Source: Populus alba
Lineage: Eukaryota > Streptophyta > Magnoliopsida > Malpighiales > Salicaceae
Assembly: GCF_005239225.2 (NCBI RefSeq)
Contig: NC_133290.1
Location: 13,896,204 to 13,960,203 of the forward strand
Direction: 5' to 3'
DNA: 64,000 nucleotides
A program made the translations under genes and the position numbers. Below the pieces are notes generated by a model, which did not search any database, was not told the DNA's origin, and worked only from the letters and a program-made list of their open reading frames with translations. This document shows, piece after piece, positions 44,301 through 56,309 of this stretch. Every line of letters starts with the position of its first letter. Position 1 is the first letter of the stretch.

Positions 44301-47300
44301 TCATAAAATGTTGAGTCCATCTAGCATTTGGTAACAACTAAGTGAATAAAATAATAATGAAACAACTAAGATAAAAGTATATTTAAGTTTTTTTAAAAGA
44401 CAAATTACCAGTTAGTTCTAGTTATGTGGTAAACTCTTAAGATCTATAAGTTTATTTTTATAGTTTATCTTTCAAGAAAATTTATATTTATTTAAAAAAT
44501 TACCATTTGAAAAACAAATTACTTTATAAAACTTGTTGGGAAGTGTTTTCTAAGATGAAAAAGGACATATAAACTTTTTTTAATCTATTTTTAGAATTTT
44601 ATATGAAAATATAATAAGACATAAACTTACCTTAAAAAGAGAGATCTGAAAACTGAACTAAATGGTCTAACAAAAATATTATAGAACTTTTTGGCCATTA
44701 ATTTATCTTTCAAAAATAAACTTGACGGTGTTTATCCCAACAATCAATCAATTTCAATAAACATTTTCCCTTAATATGTAGTTTTTCTTCAAAACAGGGA
44801 ATGCATTTCCATTCTGAAAAAAAAAAAAAGTAAAATAGTACACATTTAGTATGAAAATTAAAGTTTTAACTTTCAAGTTAAATATAAAGATATGGAAAAT
44901 GTACTAATAAATAATTTATCTTAAAAAAGTATGAGACATACATTTTTCTTGTTATTTTAAGCTACTCTTTTCTTTTCTTTTTGGTGAGGTCAACAAGTAT
45001 AGTTAATGAACATTTCATACTTGCTTGCAAGGATGGGTTAGGGTTTGTTATTGATAGATCAAGTTACCACTGTAAGCTTCTTGTAGGATCTGTTATTGAT
45101 GTTGCATCCAATATTAGGGTTTACTCAATAATTGACACTTGAGATAAATTTCACATTACCATTCAAGATTTTCTGATGCTAGTTGTTTAGGTTTGCCTTT
45201 AGAAGATTCATCAATGACGCATGGATCATAACTAGCTAGGAGGCATCTTGTAGATGATCTTGTACTTTTTTGTCCAGCCATGCTTTCTGCCTGTTGTGTA
45301 ATTAGTCTGTGGTCTGGTGGAGTTAATAGTTGACTTGTAGAGTTGGTGCGGCTGGTTTTGGTAGATACAATTTCTGCTTGTTTTTTATTAGTCAGTCTCA
45401 GTTTCCTCTCCCTGGTAATTATCTGGTAAAGTGAAGGTGTTTTTCTTTTTGCTGGTCTTATCATGAACATGGATTCCCCTCTCCCCCCTTGACTTCATAT
45501 GGAATTCTCACTTCTTGGTTTCTGCTATTTGTGGGTTTTTTTTGTGTATCTTGGCCAGCCTCCGTTTCTAGCTTCATCTGTAGGGTGTTTTTCTGATATT
45601 TGCTGTTGTTGTGTCTCCAATCTCAGATTCTTTTGCTGTCGTTTGGCTCCTGGAACGATCATTCTTACGTTTGTGTAGATGCTGCTGTTTGGTCTTTGTT
45701 AAGTTATCTCTCTTGCTTTGCTTTATCTAACTTGACTGGATAACCTTTCTCTCTGCATCCTCAATTTTCTGCTGTCGCAATTCTAGTTAAATCGTGTCTT
45801 TCATGCAATCTTTGTTGCTGTTGACACTATGTCTAGTCTTCTTCATTTTCTATTTGGAATTTGTTTTCCCTTTTGGATTTTCCAACTTTTTGGCTAGCCC
45901 TTCTTTCTAGGGTTGGTAGTTTGCTGTTGTAATGTATAGGAGCAACAATTTTTTCCACCCTTTTCTCTTGGTGAGCCTTTTTGTCACTATGCTTACAAAA
46001 TAAATAAATAATAATAAAAAAGGAAAAATATTGATGATCACCCTGCCTTAACCATTATGACTCCTTCAAGCCAGGTTGTTTCCCTTGGCTTGTGCATCAT
46101 CTGAGATTTTATTTACAAGAGATAGTCACCTTTCAATTTCTATTTATTATTGTAAAAAGAACATACTTATAATTAGAAAAGAGAGGGTATTTCTAAAATA
46201 ATACTTGGAACAGTCCAAGTAGCGAGCAATTAATTTTTGCCTAATCTTCATAATCAACAATTCAAGAAATGACTTGGCCTGCCTTTTGTTCTTTAAGCAT
46301 GGAGCAAGTGATTGAAAGGCGCAATCTACATCGAAAGAACATCGGTCAACCATCTCTTGAGCTGCAGGTAATTAGTTTTTGAATTTGCACCCACATGAAG
46401 ATTGCTCTTCATCAGAGGAAGAAATGAATAAAGGGTAAACAACAATTCTTTTCGTTTTTGCTTGCTGACCAAAGGTGGATTGAATAGTAAGTGCATGACT
46501 GGATTTTATTATAACTAGTTTTTCTTTGTTTTCTCATTATTTTCCATTAAATTATTTTCCTAGCCATTAGAGAATAATATAAGTTTTTGGGTTGAATTGA
46601 TTCTTTGACATGGTATACCATAGTCTTGATGGCTAAGCAGTCACAAGTTTGAATTTCATATTTTCTATTTATTTTTTAAAAGTTAAACACAAGGTAGTGT
46701 GGATCTATTCAAATTTCAAGCTTAAAGGGTTTTTTCTTGAGGGGACGTGTTAGGAAATAATATAAATTATATCTTGAGACCTTACCTAACAACTTAATCA
46801 TTTTGGTTGAATTGATTATTTGACACTAGCTTTTCTTTCACTCAAATATGTCTATTTTTATAGTTGAAGAGAAGCATAATTAGTTTTGCTGCGTCTCTAA
46901 CATATGTTGACTTAGATCATAAGTCTATTTGCATGCTATAGTGTTTTTATAACAATTAGAGATAATAAGTGTGATTCATGCTCAAGTTCTCTATCCAAAT
47001 CATCTCCTGTATGACTTATAAGCCTCAGCCTCTGAATGATAACTCAGGGCTTTGAAATAGGATGTAATATTGATTTTATAGTTTGAACTCGTAAATTGGA
47101 TGATGGCTTGCAACTTTACGCTAGATTATCTGATTCAGAAACTTTGAACCAAGTTGAAGAAGGAGGAGATCTCATTTCAATAATCTAACATTATTAAATT
47201 CCATAAGATAGCATGTTTATGCAATAAATAAAGGCAACATTCTTTTATCCTTTTAGCCTGATGATGATGTGCATGCCACGCTGAACAAAGAAATAGCCGA

Positions 47301-48440
47301 GAAAACCCGTGAGCTGAGGTAAACTTACATGACTAATACTTGTTTGCCACAGTAGATGAACATTCCTACTTGCAATGCTGAGACATATAATGATCCATTG
47401 ATGACAGCCAGTTGAGGGGAGAAGACCTACAAGGATTGAACTTGGAAGAGCTACATAAATTAGAAAAATTAATCAAAACAAGCTTGCGTCGCGTCGTGGA
47501 AGAAAAGGTTTGTGTAGTCTTTTCTTGTCTTGATTCAGTAGATAGGTATGCTGAAAGCTCTGTACAATACCTAACACATGTTTCAACTTCTATTTGCTTC
47601 AGGGGGGTAAAATTATAAACGAGATCAATACTCTCGAGAACGAGGTCACATTCTTTACTTCAAAAACTTTCAGGATATTCATGCAAAAATTCATAAAAAT
47701 TATAAATTAAGATTCAAAACTTGATCATGAATCAATAAAATCAAACACGGCCATATATATGATGAGCATAAACTGATATAATTACCATACTTTCTTGGAT
47801 TATCAAATGATTACCATGGTCACTGTCTATTCAATTTCATATTATTTCTGGTTAATTTGTAGGGGGAGCAATTAGTAGAAGAGAACTGGCGATTGAAGCA
47901 GCAAGTGAGACTACGAGATCTCTTACGAATTTTCAGTCCCTTCTTGTCACACACTCTCAATTTTGAGTTAAGTTTTTGTTTAGCAGGCGATGAATCTATC
48001 AGCAGGCCGAAGGCATTTGCTCCAACCAGACAAGTCATCAGATTCTCTGGTGACCACTGCCAGGAGCATGAGCTCAGCTGATCCTTGTCAGGACTGTGAC
48101 AGCCCCTGCGCTTTTCTTACACTAGGGTTGGCTTGTTACACTCATTTTCTTGCAAATATTTTCTGTTTTCACTTGCTAGTTCTTACAAACATCATACATG
48201 GCACCAAGCAATAAATCATATTTTTAATCTCATGTTTTCTTGCGGTTTCACGCCTCATTCAAACACATTATGACTACATAAATCCAAACAACGTCAAACT
48301 GATAATGACATTGTAGTTTATTTACTTGCTGTTTTCCAGGTTATTCTTTTCAGTTAATCTTTATCGTTCTGGTTCCTGGTAGTGTTAATTTTTATATAAT
48401 GCAACTCCAAAATTCTTGCAGGTTGCCTTTTCGTGATTGA
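41388..48440 (+). CDS. SVP/AGL24-type (StMADS11 clade) MADS-box transcription factor
   Basis: Exons: 41388-41569, 46298-46367, 47257-47318, 47408-47507, 47603-47644, 47863-47904, 47987-48126, 48422-48440. All introns are GT-AG and the phases join to 218 residues. Exons 4-6 (100, 42, 42 nt) match the family pattern. Exon 1 encodes the type II MADS domain ([42 protein letters not shown]). Exon 2 encodes the I-region ([16 protein letters not shown]), three residues shorter than usual. Exons 3-6 form the K domain ([15 protein letters not shown]). The C-terminal motif TLGLPFRD is split by the last intron, recalling LKLGLP of SVP. The start aligns with the family; an ATG 10 codons upstream adds unrelated residues. 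The family controls flowering and bud dormancy in the nucleus. Intron 1 is 4.7 kb. Confidence 0.92.
41768..42546. mobile_element. 779-bp non-autonomous DNA transposon in MADS intron 1
   Basis: The left end is GAGTGTGTTTGGCATTGCGG. The right end, read inward, is GAGCCCGTTTGGCTCTGCGG, an imperfect terminal inverted repeat. The flanking GAA at 41765-41767 and 42547-42549 is a 3-bp target duplication. Left subterminal GTGGTTGTGGTTT and right GCGTTTCATGAAAAACGC words are family-like. There is no transposase frame. It belongs to the same family type as the elements at 9.5 and 30.4 kb but is much longer because of an inserted hairpin block. Confidence 0.82.
42258..42381. repeat. Four consecutive perfect hairpins with 5-nt loops
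   Basis: Stems of 10, 13, 13 and 15 bp at 42258-42282 (AACAGTGCAA), 42287-42317 (GTGAACAGTGCAG), 42317-42347 (CATGAACAGTATA) and 42347-42381 (GTTAATTGCACTGTT). Every stem is perfect and every loop is 5 nt. Adjacent hairpins nearly touch or share a base, and all arms carry an ACAGT core. Confidence 0.9.
42550..46297. other. Remainder of MADS intron 1
   Basis: Non-coding. About 43320-44050 is A-rich repeat sequence with GATAAAATC and AAAATTTTGATTTTC phrases. About 45100-46020 is less AT-rich and ends in AAATAAATAAATAATAATAA, suggesting a truncated LINE 3' end, but no reverse transcriptase motif was found. No extra MADS exon is seen. Confidence 0.45.
46565..46825 (+). mobile_element. TRIM retrotransposon in MADS intron 2
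   Basis: The 5-bp target duplication CTAGC lies at 46560-46564 and 46826-46830. LTR 2 (46748-46825) begins TGTTAGGAAATAATATAAAT and ends TTGACA. LTR 1 (46565-46610) begins CATTAGAGAATAATATAAG with an internal deletion and ends TTTGACA. TGGTATACCA follows LTR 1 where the usual TGGTATCAGAG initiator-Met-tRNA primer site would be. A short purine-rich stretch CTTGAGGGGACG precedes LTR 2. The internal part is only about 137 bp and codes for nothing. Confidence 0.83.
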
Positions 48441-49180
48441 ATGGGAAAGATGGCGGCTCATCCAGCAAAAGTGTTTTTAGCTTTGATCTAAATAAATAAT
48501 AATAAAAAAGAACATTTGATTTTAACATATGTACCAATACTGAACAGAGAATATCCCCTTCATGAATTGTGGTTTTCTTCTTTTCTAAATAGACCTTAAA
48601 GAATCCTTGAATTAATTTACACATTAATCTTGTTATTTAGTTTTTTTTTTAATTAATGATGAGCGCAATTTTATTAAAATAATGTTTGGATAAAATATTT
48701 TTTAAAAAATATATATTAAAATAGCCTAAACATTTTGAAAAAATTAATTTAAAATATAAAAAATTAAATTTTAATGATAAAGAAAAAGAAAAGTTCGACC
48801 TCGATAACACAGACCTCGTAATTTTAAATTATCAACAGCATAAACCATTTTAGAAGAAGAAACTAGCTCTCATGAAAATAATAATAATAATAATAAAAGA
48901 AGGAGACAATCTAGCATATTCAAATGGGTTTAGACTACAAAAAGCCCATATAAAAACAATCAAAATCCAAAGAAAGCCAATTTATAAGAAACAAAGTAGC
49001 CCAAATCATGCTTTAACAAACAACGACCCAAGCACAAAGTGTCCAATTGGTAAGAAAGATTCAAAAGGATCCGGTTCCTTTCCATTTCCAGACCCTTAGC
49101 CATGCCCACCATAACCAGAAGTTTTTCTTATAATAATTTACATGCCTTTCCATTTCAAGTAAAAAATGGATTTAATGTAT
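48441..49180. other. 3' flank of the MADS gene
   Basis: The 3' UTR and AT-rich DNA with an AAT microsatellite (48877-48895). No other gene seen. Confidence 0.5.
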
Positions 49181-49499
49181 CGAAATAACTTGTTTAGAAA
49201 GATTAATTAAATGCATTTTGATAGAATCAACTTTTTGAGCATACGTCCCTATGGAATAATTTTAAAATCAAGTTTTCAAGTGATGCTAGCTGGTTTATCT
49301 ACAGTTACTTGCGTGGACCAAGCAAAAGTATGAATATGCTTGGAGCATCACAGAAAGCTAGAAAAAATTCTTTGGTTTTCATGCTTTTTGTTGATTCAAT
49401 CAAATAGATGCATCAGCGTTTTGCAGGCACCGTTGGTTTTTTAATGAGTGGAACGTTGCTTCTTGCAAAAGTATGAATAGACTAGGGTTCCCATGGAGC

Positions 49500-51840
49500 A
49501 TAACATAAAGCTAGAAGAAAATTCCTTGTTTTCCATGCTTTTTGTTGACTTTACAGATGCATGTAACATCGTTTTGCAGGCTCGACGGTTTTGTAGCCGA
49601 GTGGAACATGGTTTCTTGCCTTATTTAGAAGGTTGCTTCTTTCGAAACCTAATGCATATTAAATTATATCTTTTTAGATATTGATTTGGTGATATGTTTG
49701 ATGATATATTTTTAAAAAATATCGAGACGATAATATATTAGATTGATTTGAGTTAACCATGCCTAACCTATAAAATTTATAACTTGAGTAATGAGATCAT
49801 GATAACCTTTCAGAAAACAAATCAAAATAAACTATAAAACTCAAATTTTCAATCAATTTAATTTCAAATGAAAAAAATGAGAAAAAATATTCAATTTAAA
49901 AATAAAGTAAAAGAAGGACAACTCGAGTAAATCTGAGTAAACTTGCCAGACTTGCGACTCGAGTTATGAAAACAGGATAAACCTATAACAAAGCAAACTA
50001 AAAAAGATTACAGAGTTAGTTCCTAAACCAACAGAATGTTGAAGGGCAAGGTTGAAAAAAATCAATCTAAAAGAGTGATAAATTAAAAAAATAAAATTAA
50101 GGTAACCTAGGTTAACCTATAAAATCTACGATCAGGGTCATGAAACCGAGATAACCAATTAAAAAAAAATTGAAATTTTTTTTACAAAATCCAATTCCAA
50201 CTAACCAAATGTTTTAGGATGAAATTGAGAAAACGATTTAAAAAAAACTCTAAAAAAAATGATCCAAGTCAACCTTTTAAACTCGTTATCTAAGTCATGA
50301 GACCAGAACTACCCCATACAGAGAATAATTTGAAAATAAATAAGAATTTTAATTCTCAATTGATTTAATACCGAAAGATGAGATTGAAAAGTAATTAAAT
50401 AAAAAATTACCTAAATAAAAAATAAATAACAATCAAAAGAATAAGGGCCAAAATTGACATTAGAGAAAATTGATGAAGAATGGCATGAAACCCAAGGTGA
50501 AGAGAGATAAAAAAGAGAGGAAAGGAAAACATGATGCTGATGATAGACTACCTAAAAGAAATGATCCAAGTCAACATGAATTAACCTTCTAAATCTATAA
50601 CCCAAGTTATAAAATGAAGATTACCCCATGCATAGCAAATAAAAAAATAAAGTCCAATATCTAATTAATCTAATGCCGAATAATAAAGCTAGAAGAAAAT
50701 TCCTTGTTCTTCCATGCTTTTTGTTGACTCTACAGATGCGTGCAACATCTTTTTGCAGGCTCGACGGTTTTGTAGTCGAGTGGAACTTGGTTTTTTGCCT
50801 TATTTAGAAGGTTGCTTCTTGCGAAACCTAATGCATATTGAATTATATGTTTTTAAAAAATATTGAGATGATAATATATTAAATCGATTTGAGCTAATCA
50901 TAGTTAACCTGTAAAATTCATAACCTGAATGATGAGATCATGATAACTTTATAGAAAACAAATCAAAATAAGTTATGAAACTCAATTCCCATTCAACTTA
51001 ATGTTAAAGAACAAAAATTAAAAAAAAAATATTCAATTTTAAAATAAAGTAAAAGAAAACAACTCGAGTCAATCCGAGTAAACTTGCCAGACCTGCGACT
51101 CGGGTTATGAAAATAGGATAAACCTATAAAAAGAAAACTAAAAAAGATTACAGAGCCAGTTCTTAAACCAACAGAATGTTGAAGGCTAAGGTTGAAAAAA
51201 ATCAATTTAAAAGAATGATAAATTAAAAAAAAAAACTTGAGACAACCCGGGTTAACCTGTAAAATCTACAACCAAGGTTATGAAACCAAGATAATCCATT
51301 AGAAAAAAAAATTGAAAAAAAATTACAAAATCCAATTCCTAACCAACCAAATGTTTTAGAATGGAATTGAGAAAAAAATTTAAAAAGAACTCTAAAAAGA
51401 AATAATCCAAGTCAACCTTCCAAACTCGTTGTCTAAGTCATGAGACCAAAATTACCTTACAGAGAACAATTTGGAAAAAAAATAAGAAGTTTAATTCTCC
51501 ATTAATTTAATACCAAAAGATGAGATTGAAAAGTAATTAAATAAAAAATAACCCATAAAAATAAATAATAATAATAAAAATAAGGACCAAAATTAATATA
51601 AAAAAAATTTGATGAATAATGGCATGAAACCCAAGGTGAATAAATATAAAAAAGAGAGGAAAGGTAAACATGATACTAATGATAGACTGCCTAAATGAAA
51701 CGATCAAAGTCAACATGAGTTGACCTTCCAAATTTATAATTAGAGTTATAAAATCAAAATTACCCTATACATAGCAAATAAAAAAATAAAACTCAATTTT
51801 TAATCAACCTAATGTCTAATGATGATATTGTAAAAATAAT
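49500..51840. repeat. 1.18-kb tandem duplication of nested monomers
   Basis: Unit A (about 49500-50685) and unit B (about 50686-51840) both begin with the AAGCTAGAAGAAAATTCC repeat and run on in parallel; CTCGACGG starts at 49581 and 50760, an offset of 1179 bp. Within each unit, monomers of about 160-180 bp carry phrases such as GTTAACCTATAAAATCTACG, GTCATGAAACCGAGATAACC and GTTGAAGGGCAAGGTTGAAA. This is a higher-order array of the dispersed GAGTTAACC family. Confidence 0.75.
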
Positions 51841-52649
51841 TCAATTAAAAAGGCCTAAAAAATACAAATAGAAATAAATAAATAAAAAATCAACATAAGA
51901 AAAAACTGAGAAAGCATGACATGAAACACGATGTTAAGCAAGAAAAAAAGAATGGGAAGTTGATGACACACTGTCTATAATCCACCACGCGCCACCTCAA
52001 CCTGTAGCCCTTGTTGAGATGATTCAAGAGACATGGTGGAACACCATTTTTTGAGGTTGGAGAAGGACGCATATGGCTCATTCAATTTCTTCCCTGCTTT
52101 TGTTTCAGCTTCAAATTTGAAGGCTAAGGTTTTTTGAAACATTTCAAGATCCCTTAATCCTTAATTATTTTAGATAAGTAAAATTAATTTTTATTTTGTA
52201 AAATTGTGCGTCAACTGCTTGATATAATATTTTCTATCTCTATTTCTATATCTAGACAACAAAAAAAGTTATTAAATCTAATCATAAATAAACTCAATAT
52301 AAATTATTAAACTGAAAAAAAATCAAGTGATAAAAAAAAGGGCTGGATATTTTTCCATGCCCATTCAATTCAATCCTTGATGTTAGGAAAATAAAAAGCG
52401 ATTATGTATTTGTCTAGATTTGGTTTCCTATGCTTTAATTGTTTTAAATAAATAAAATTTCATATAATTTTATCAAATCATTACCAACTGAGCCACAAAG
52501 TTTTTTTTCGACATCGGAAAATCCCCCAACACAAGCATTCAAAAAAAACCATCAAGTCTAATTCTAAATAAATGCAATGGTAAACGAAAAAAAAAATTAA
52601 GAGACTAGAATGAAAAAAAGAGAGAGAGAAAACATGATGGAACAATATT

Positions 52650-52725
<76 letters not shown>

Positions 52726-54120
52726 CTTGGTGAAAAATAAAAATGCCACATTTCTTAGTTTTACTAGCTCATTGGCCAACGCTACGCGACGGATCATAGC
52801 AAAAAGAATTTTAAATGCATAAGAAAATGTCTAGGTATTTATGAAGTGTCTCCTAAAACAAGAAACAAAATTTAACCATAATTTGAATGATATTTGTCTC
52901 TAATATTGTAATGGAAAAAACACTTGAACTACCTAGGTTAACCTAGGCTCATTTGTGAAATTCATTGGGATAATCTTGAAAAAAAATTGAAATGCTCCAT
53001 GCTGAATTAATTTATTATTGAAAGATAAAATTAATAAAAAACAATATTTAATTAAAAAAACTAAGTGAACTCAATCAACCTAGCAAAACTCGCGAGCAAG
53101 TAATGCACATTATTAGATTCAATAATTTTTTATTCCAAAGATTATTTTTCATTTAATATTACAACAATAAAGTACATGATAATTTTTTTTATATGAAACA
53201 TTTTTTGTAAAGTAAAAAAAAAAAGGTGATAGGCATGTGGGACCGAGATAAAAAATATAGATCATTGATAACAAATGATGAAATTGTATTCTTTTAGGTT
53301 TGAATCAAATTTTAAAAAAATAAATCATCAATAACAAAGACTAATATTATATCTTAAAAAAAAGAATTAAATAAAAAATAATAATAGCTCGGATGTTGCA
53401 GACGAACCCGTTAAATCTGTGACTTAACTCATGAACTCAATTGGATTCAATGATTTTTTTAACCCAAATATAAAAAAATAATAAAAAAAAAAAAGACTAA
53501 AAGAAGCCTAGGCACGTGAGCCTAGTGGCCCAATGTGCCTGAGATTTAAAAAATAAGTATCTCAAGCGCTTAGGCCTTCTACCTAGCCTGACTGTCTTTA
53601 TTTTTTATTTTTTTTAATTTATTACTTGTAAGACCTTTTTTTGTTTTTTTTTAAAGATAAAAGATGATATGTCTTTTGCTTTCTACAAAGTCAAATGACC
53701 ATAGATCCCCGAAAAAACAGGGCCTTAGTTTTTTTTCTTTTAAAATCTATTTTTAATCTAAAATACTTAAAAAACATCATAATAATCTATATAAAGCTAT
53801 CCAAGGTCATAAAAACCCAAAAATATCAAAAAAACTTAAATTAACCCAAACCAAAAAATATTCATGCGGTCACATCTGCCTTCTCAGGTAAGGAGAAAGA
53901 AAAAAAATACTTAGGTAAAACTTCCCTCATGAAATAGAGCCTATTCACATTGATTTCAACTATCTTTATGGTCGGAATCATCATTAACAACAATTTTTTT
54001 TTTTAATCTGGAATTTAATGGTCCTCGCTCTTTCTCTCTCTTATAAATTATATTATTTGAGAATATTTTAAAAATAAAACACTTTAAAACGGAAGATTTA
54101 CCATATTTCAAAACATATAC
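51841..54120. other. Intergenic, no gene seen
   Basis: AT-rich with further GAGTTAACC-family fragments (52915-53110, 53390-53470), a long AT microsatellite, and a GCCTAGGCACGTGAGCC-containing stretch near 53500-53610 that may be a decayed transposon. No exon recognised. Confidence 0.5.
52653..52722. repeat. AT dinucleotide microsatellite
   Basis: Thirty-five uninterrupted AT units, the longest simple repeat in the window. It creates a spurious Tyr/Ile open frame. Confidence 0.97.
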
Positions 54121-54382
54121 TATCTACATGGATTTCAAAACACTTTATAGCTATTGTTTCTTCTCCCATTATGTCTTTGAGTATTTTCTGTTTTGTTTTG
54201 TTGAGGAATGTTTAGTTTCAGCTCATTTGGATGGATTTTGTATGGTTTTCTTTGCTTTGGTTTATCTTAAGTTGCGCTTTATCCTTAATATGACTTTATG
54301 CCATATTAAGATATTGCGTAGCTTTTGTTCTATTCCCGTCAGACTTTGACGCTTATATAATATACACATCTTTCAAAAAAAA

Positions 54383-55745
54383 ACATAAAGCTAGAAGAAA
54401 ATTCCATGTTTTTCCATGCTTTTTGTTGATTCAATGTACACATGTAACATCGTTTTGCAGGCACCGATGCTTCTGCAGCCGAGTGGAACGTGGTTTCTGG
54501 TTCGATCTTTATGCCTCGAGAACAAACTGGTGTATTGTTTCACAATCATCCCTGAACTTTTTTAATGATTGCAATTAGGTCCTTATTTGTGCTTTGATGC
54601 TAGATAAACCTGACAATCTCTTTACCTAACCAACTAATTGAAATCTTTACCTACCCCACTAATTGTTACCAACCAACCCCCGGCCTGACTAGATTGATGT
54701 AGAAAAGGAACAAAAACATTATGACATTAACATTCTTGTTTATTTGGTCAAAAAATTGGATTTTTTAGGAAATCATGGAGAATTTAAACAAATTTACTAG
54801 TTTAACATTAAAACATATAATATCTACATTTGAAAGTATTAATATTTGACTTTTATTTAAATATTATCCACATAAAATTAGATATCAATACTGTCGAAAA
54901 CTAATATATTGAAATGGATTCAACTAAAAATTTAAAATTAACTAGATAGAATTATAATTATAGAGTAAAATAAATATTTATTAAAAATGTCTAAATAATT
55001 GTGTTATTATTAGTAAAAATTAAAGATACATATTAGTCCAATAAATAATAATAATGATAATCATATTTAAGTCCAAAACATATTCCCTGGCCTTTAGATT
55101 GTAGTTTTCATCGTCCTAGAAGGGAATTGCATTCCTTATCTTCAGCTTTTCAGATTTTTCTTGCATTGATTGATGAGAATGTGATATTTGTGTTCGGTTA
55201 AAATGAAAATTTATTGTAATGTGTCTTTCTTATGTTTGGTTCATCTTTAAAAACTTATGAAAAAAATAATTAAAATTTACTATTTCAGCCTTAAAAACTC
55301 ACAAAATCTAAATTCAAAAAATATTAGTAATATTCGTCTTTTGTTTACACATTGTACAATAAAAATACATGCTACTAGCATTGAAAGCTAATTAAAATAT
55401 ATTGAAATTGATGCAACTAAAAATTTATATTTTGGTATATAAAAAAAAATAAAATAAAATTTATAAAAAAAACATAAGAATTTGACTTGATAAAATTATA
55501 ACCATCAAGCACAATAAATATTATTAATGTTATTATTAGTAAGAATTAAGGATTATACCGTTTCAATAAATATTAATGATAGGATAATTTAAACTTAAAA
55601 CACATTTTCTTGTGCTTGGATTGTGATTCTCATCATTTTAAAAGGAATCACATTCCTTGCTTTCAAGGGAATGTAATGCCCTGGGAAATGTTAGATTCTT
55701 TGCAGCTGTAAAAAAAAAAAAAAAAAACCATTACAATGTTAAAAT
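54383..55745. repeat. Block resembling the DNA upstream of the MADS gene
   Basis: 54383-54500 is a copy of the AAAGCTAGAAGAAAATTCC repeat. About 55080-55150 and 55612-55700 match 39650-39745 (GGATTGTGATTC, CATCATTTTA, GGAATCACATTCCTTGCTTT, CAATGCCTTGGGAAATGTTA). The order is the same as at 39.1-39.8 kb, so a segment from one side of the MADS gene was copied to the other. Confidence 0.7.
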
Positions 55746-56305
55746 TTAAGAATGGGACGTCAAGATATGATTCATTTTATAATCTAATATATTTTTTTAA
55801 GTTAAAATCATTTAGACTTAAAACTTTTATAGATTGTCAAAGAATAATCTTAATCCAATAGTTTAAACTGTTAGGTGAGGTCCCAAGACATAATTTATAT
55901 TATTCTCTAACACATCCCTTCAAGTAAAAGTTTTTTTAAACTTGAAACTTACATAGACCTACACTACCTTGTGCTTAATTTTTATCAAATAAATGGAAAT
56001 GATGATACTTGAACTCGTGACTGCTTGGTAATCAAGGGATTGATCATCAAGGGATCTGATTCCCCCCAAACTGTTAGGTGAGGTCTTAAGACATAATTTA
56101 TATTATTTTCTAACATAAGCTGACATTACTTCGTGCTATTAGTTAGATTTTAATTAAAAGAGAGGACAAGAGTGGTGAGAATCAAACTCGTAACTATTTG
56201 ATTGTGAAAAATTCTAATATCATGTCAAAAAATCATCCCAAACTAAAATTTTAATTTGTTAAGTACGACTTCAAGATATAATTTATATTATTCTAAAAAA
56301 TAACA
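55745..56305 (-). mobile_element. Multimeric TRIM array with four LTR-like segments
   Basis: On the minus strand the LTR word TAATATAAATTATGTCTTGG and GACCTCACCTAACAGTTT occurs complete at 55835-55912 (78 bp, TGTTAG...TGACA ends) and partly near 56068-56116, 56250-56300 and 55752-55795. The spacers include a GGGGGGAATCAGATCCCTTG stretch, AAGCAGTCACGAGTTCAAG and TTAAGCACAAGGTAGTGTAG, resembling the internal part of the TRIM at 46.6 kb. Confidence 0.75.
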
Positions 56306-56309
56306 ACAA

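Noticed and set aside
45156..45470. 104-residue minus-strand frame in MADS intron 1
   Set aside because: Some LINE-like flavour nearby, but no reverse transcriptase or nuclease motif; not strong enough to call.
52610..52822. Open frame with a Tyr/Ile repeat
   Set aside because: It is a translation of the AT microsatellite.
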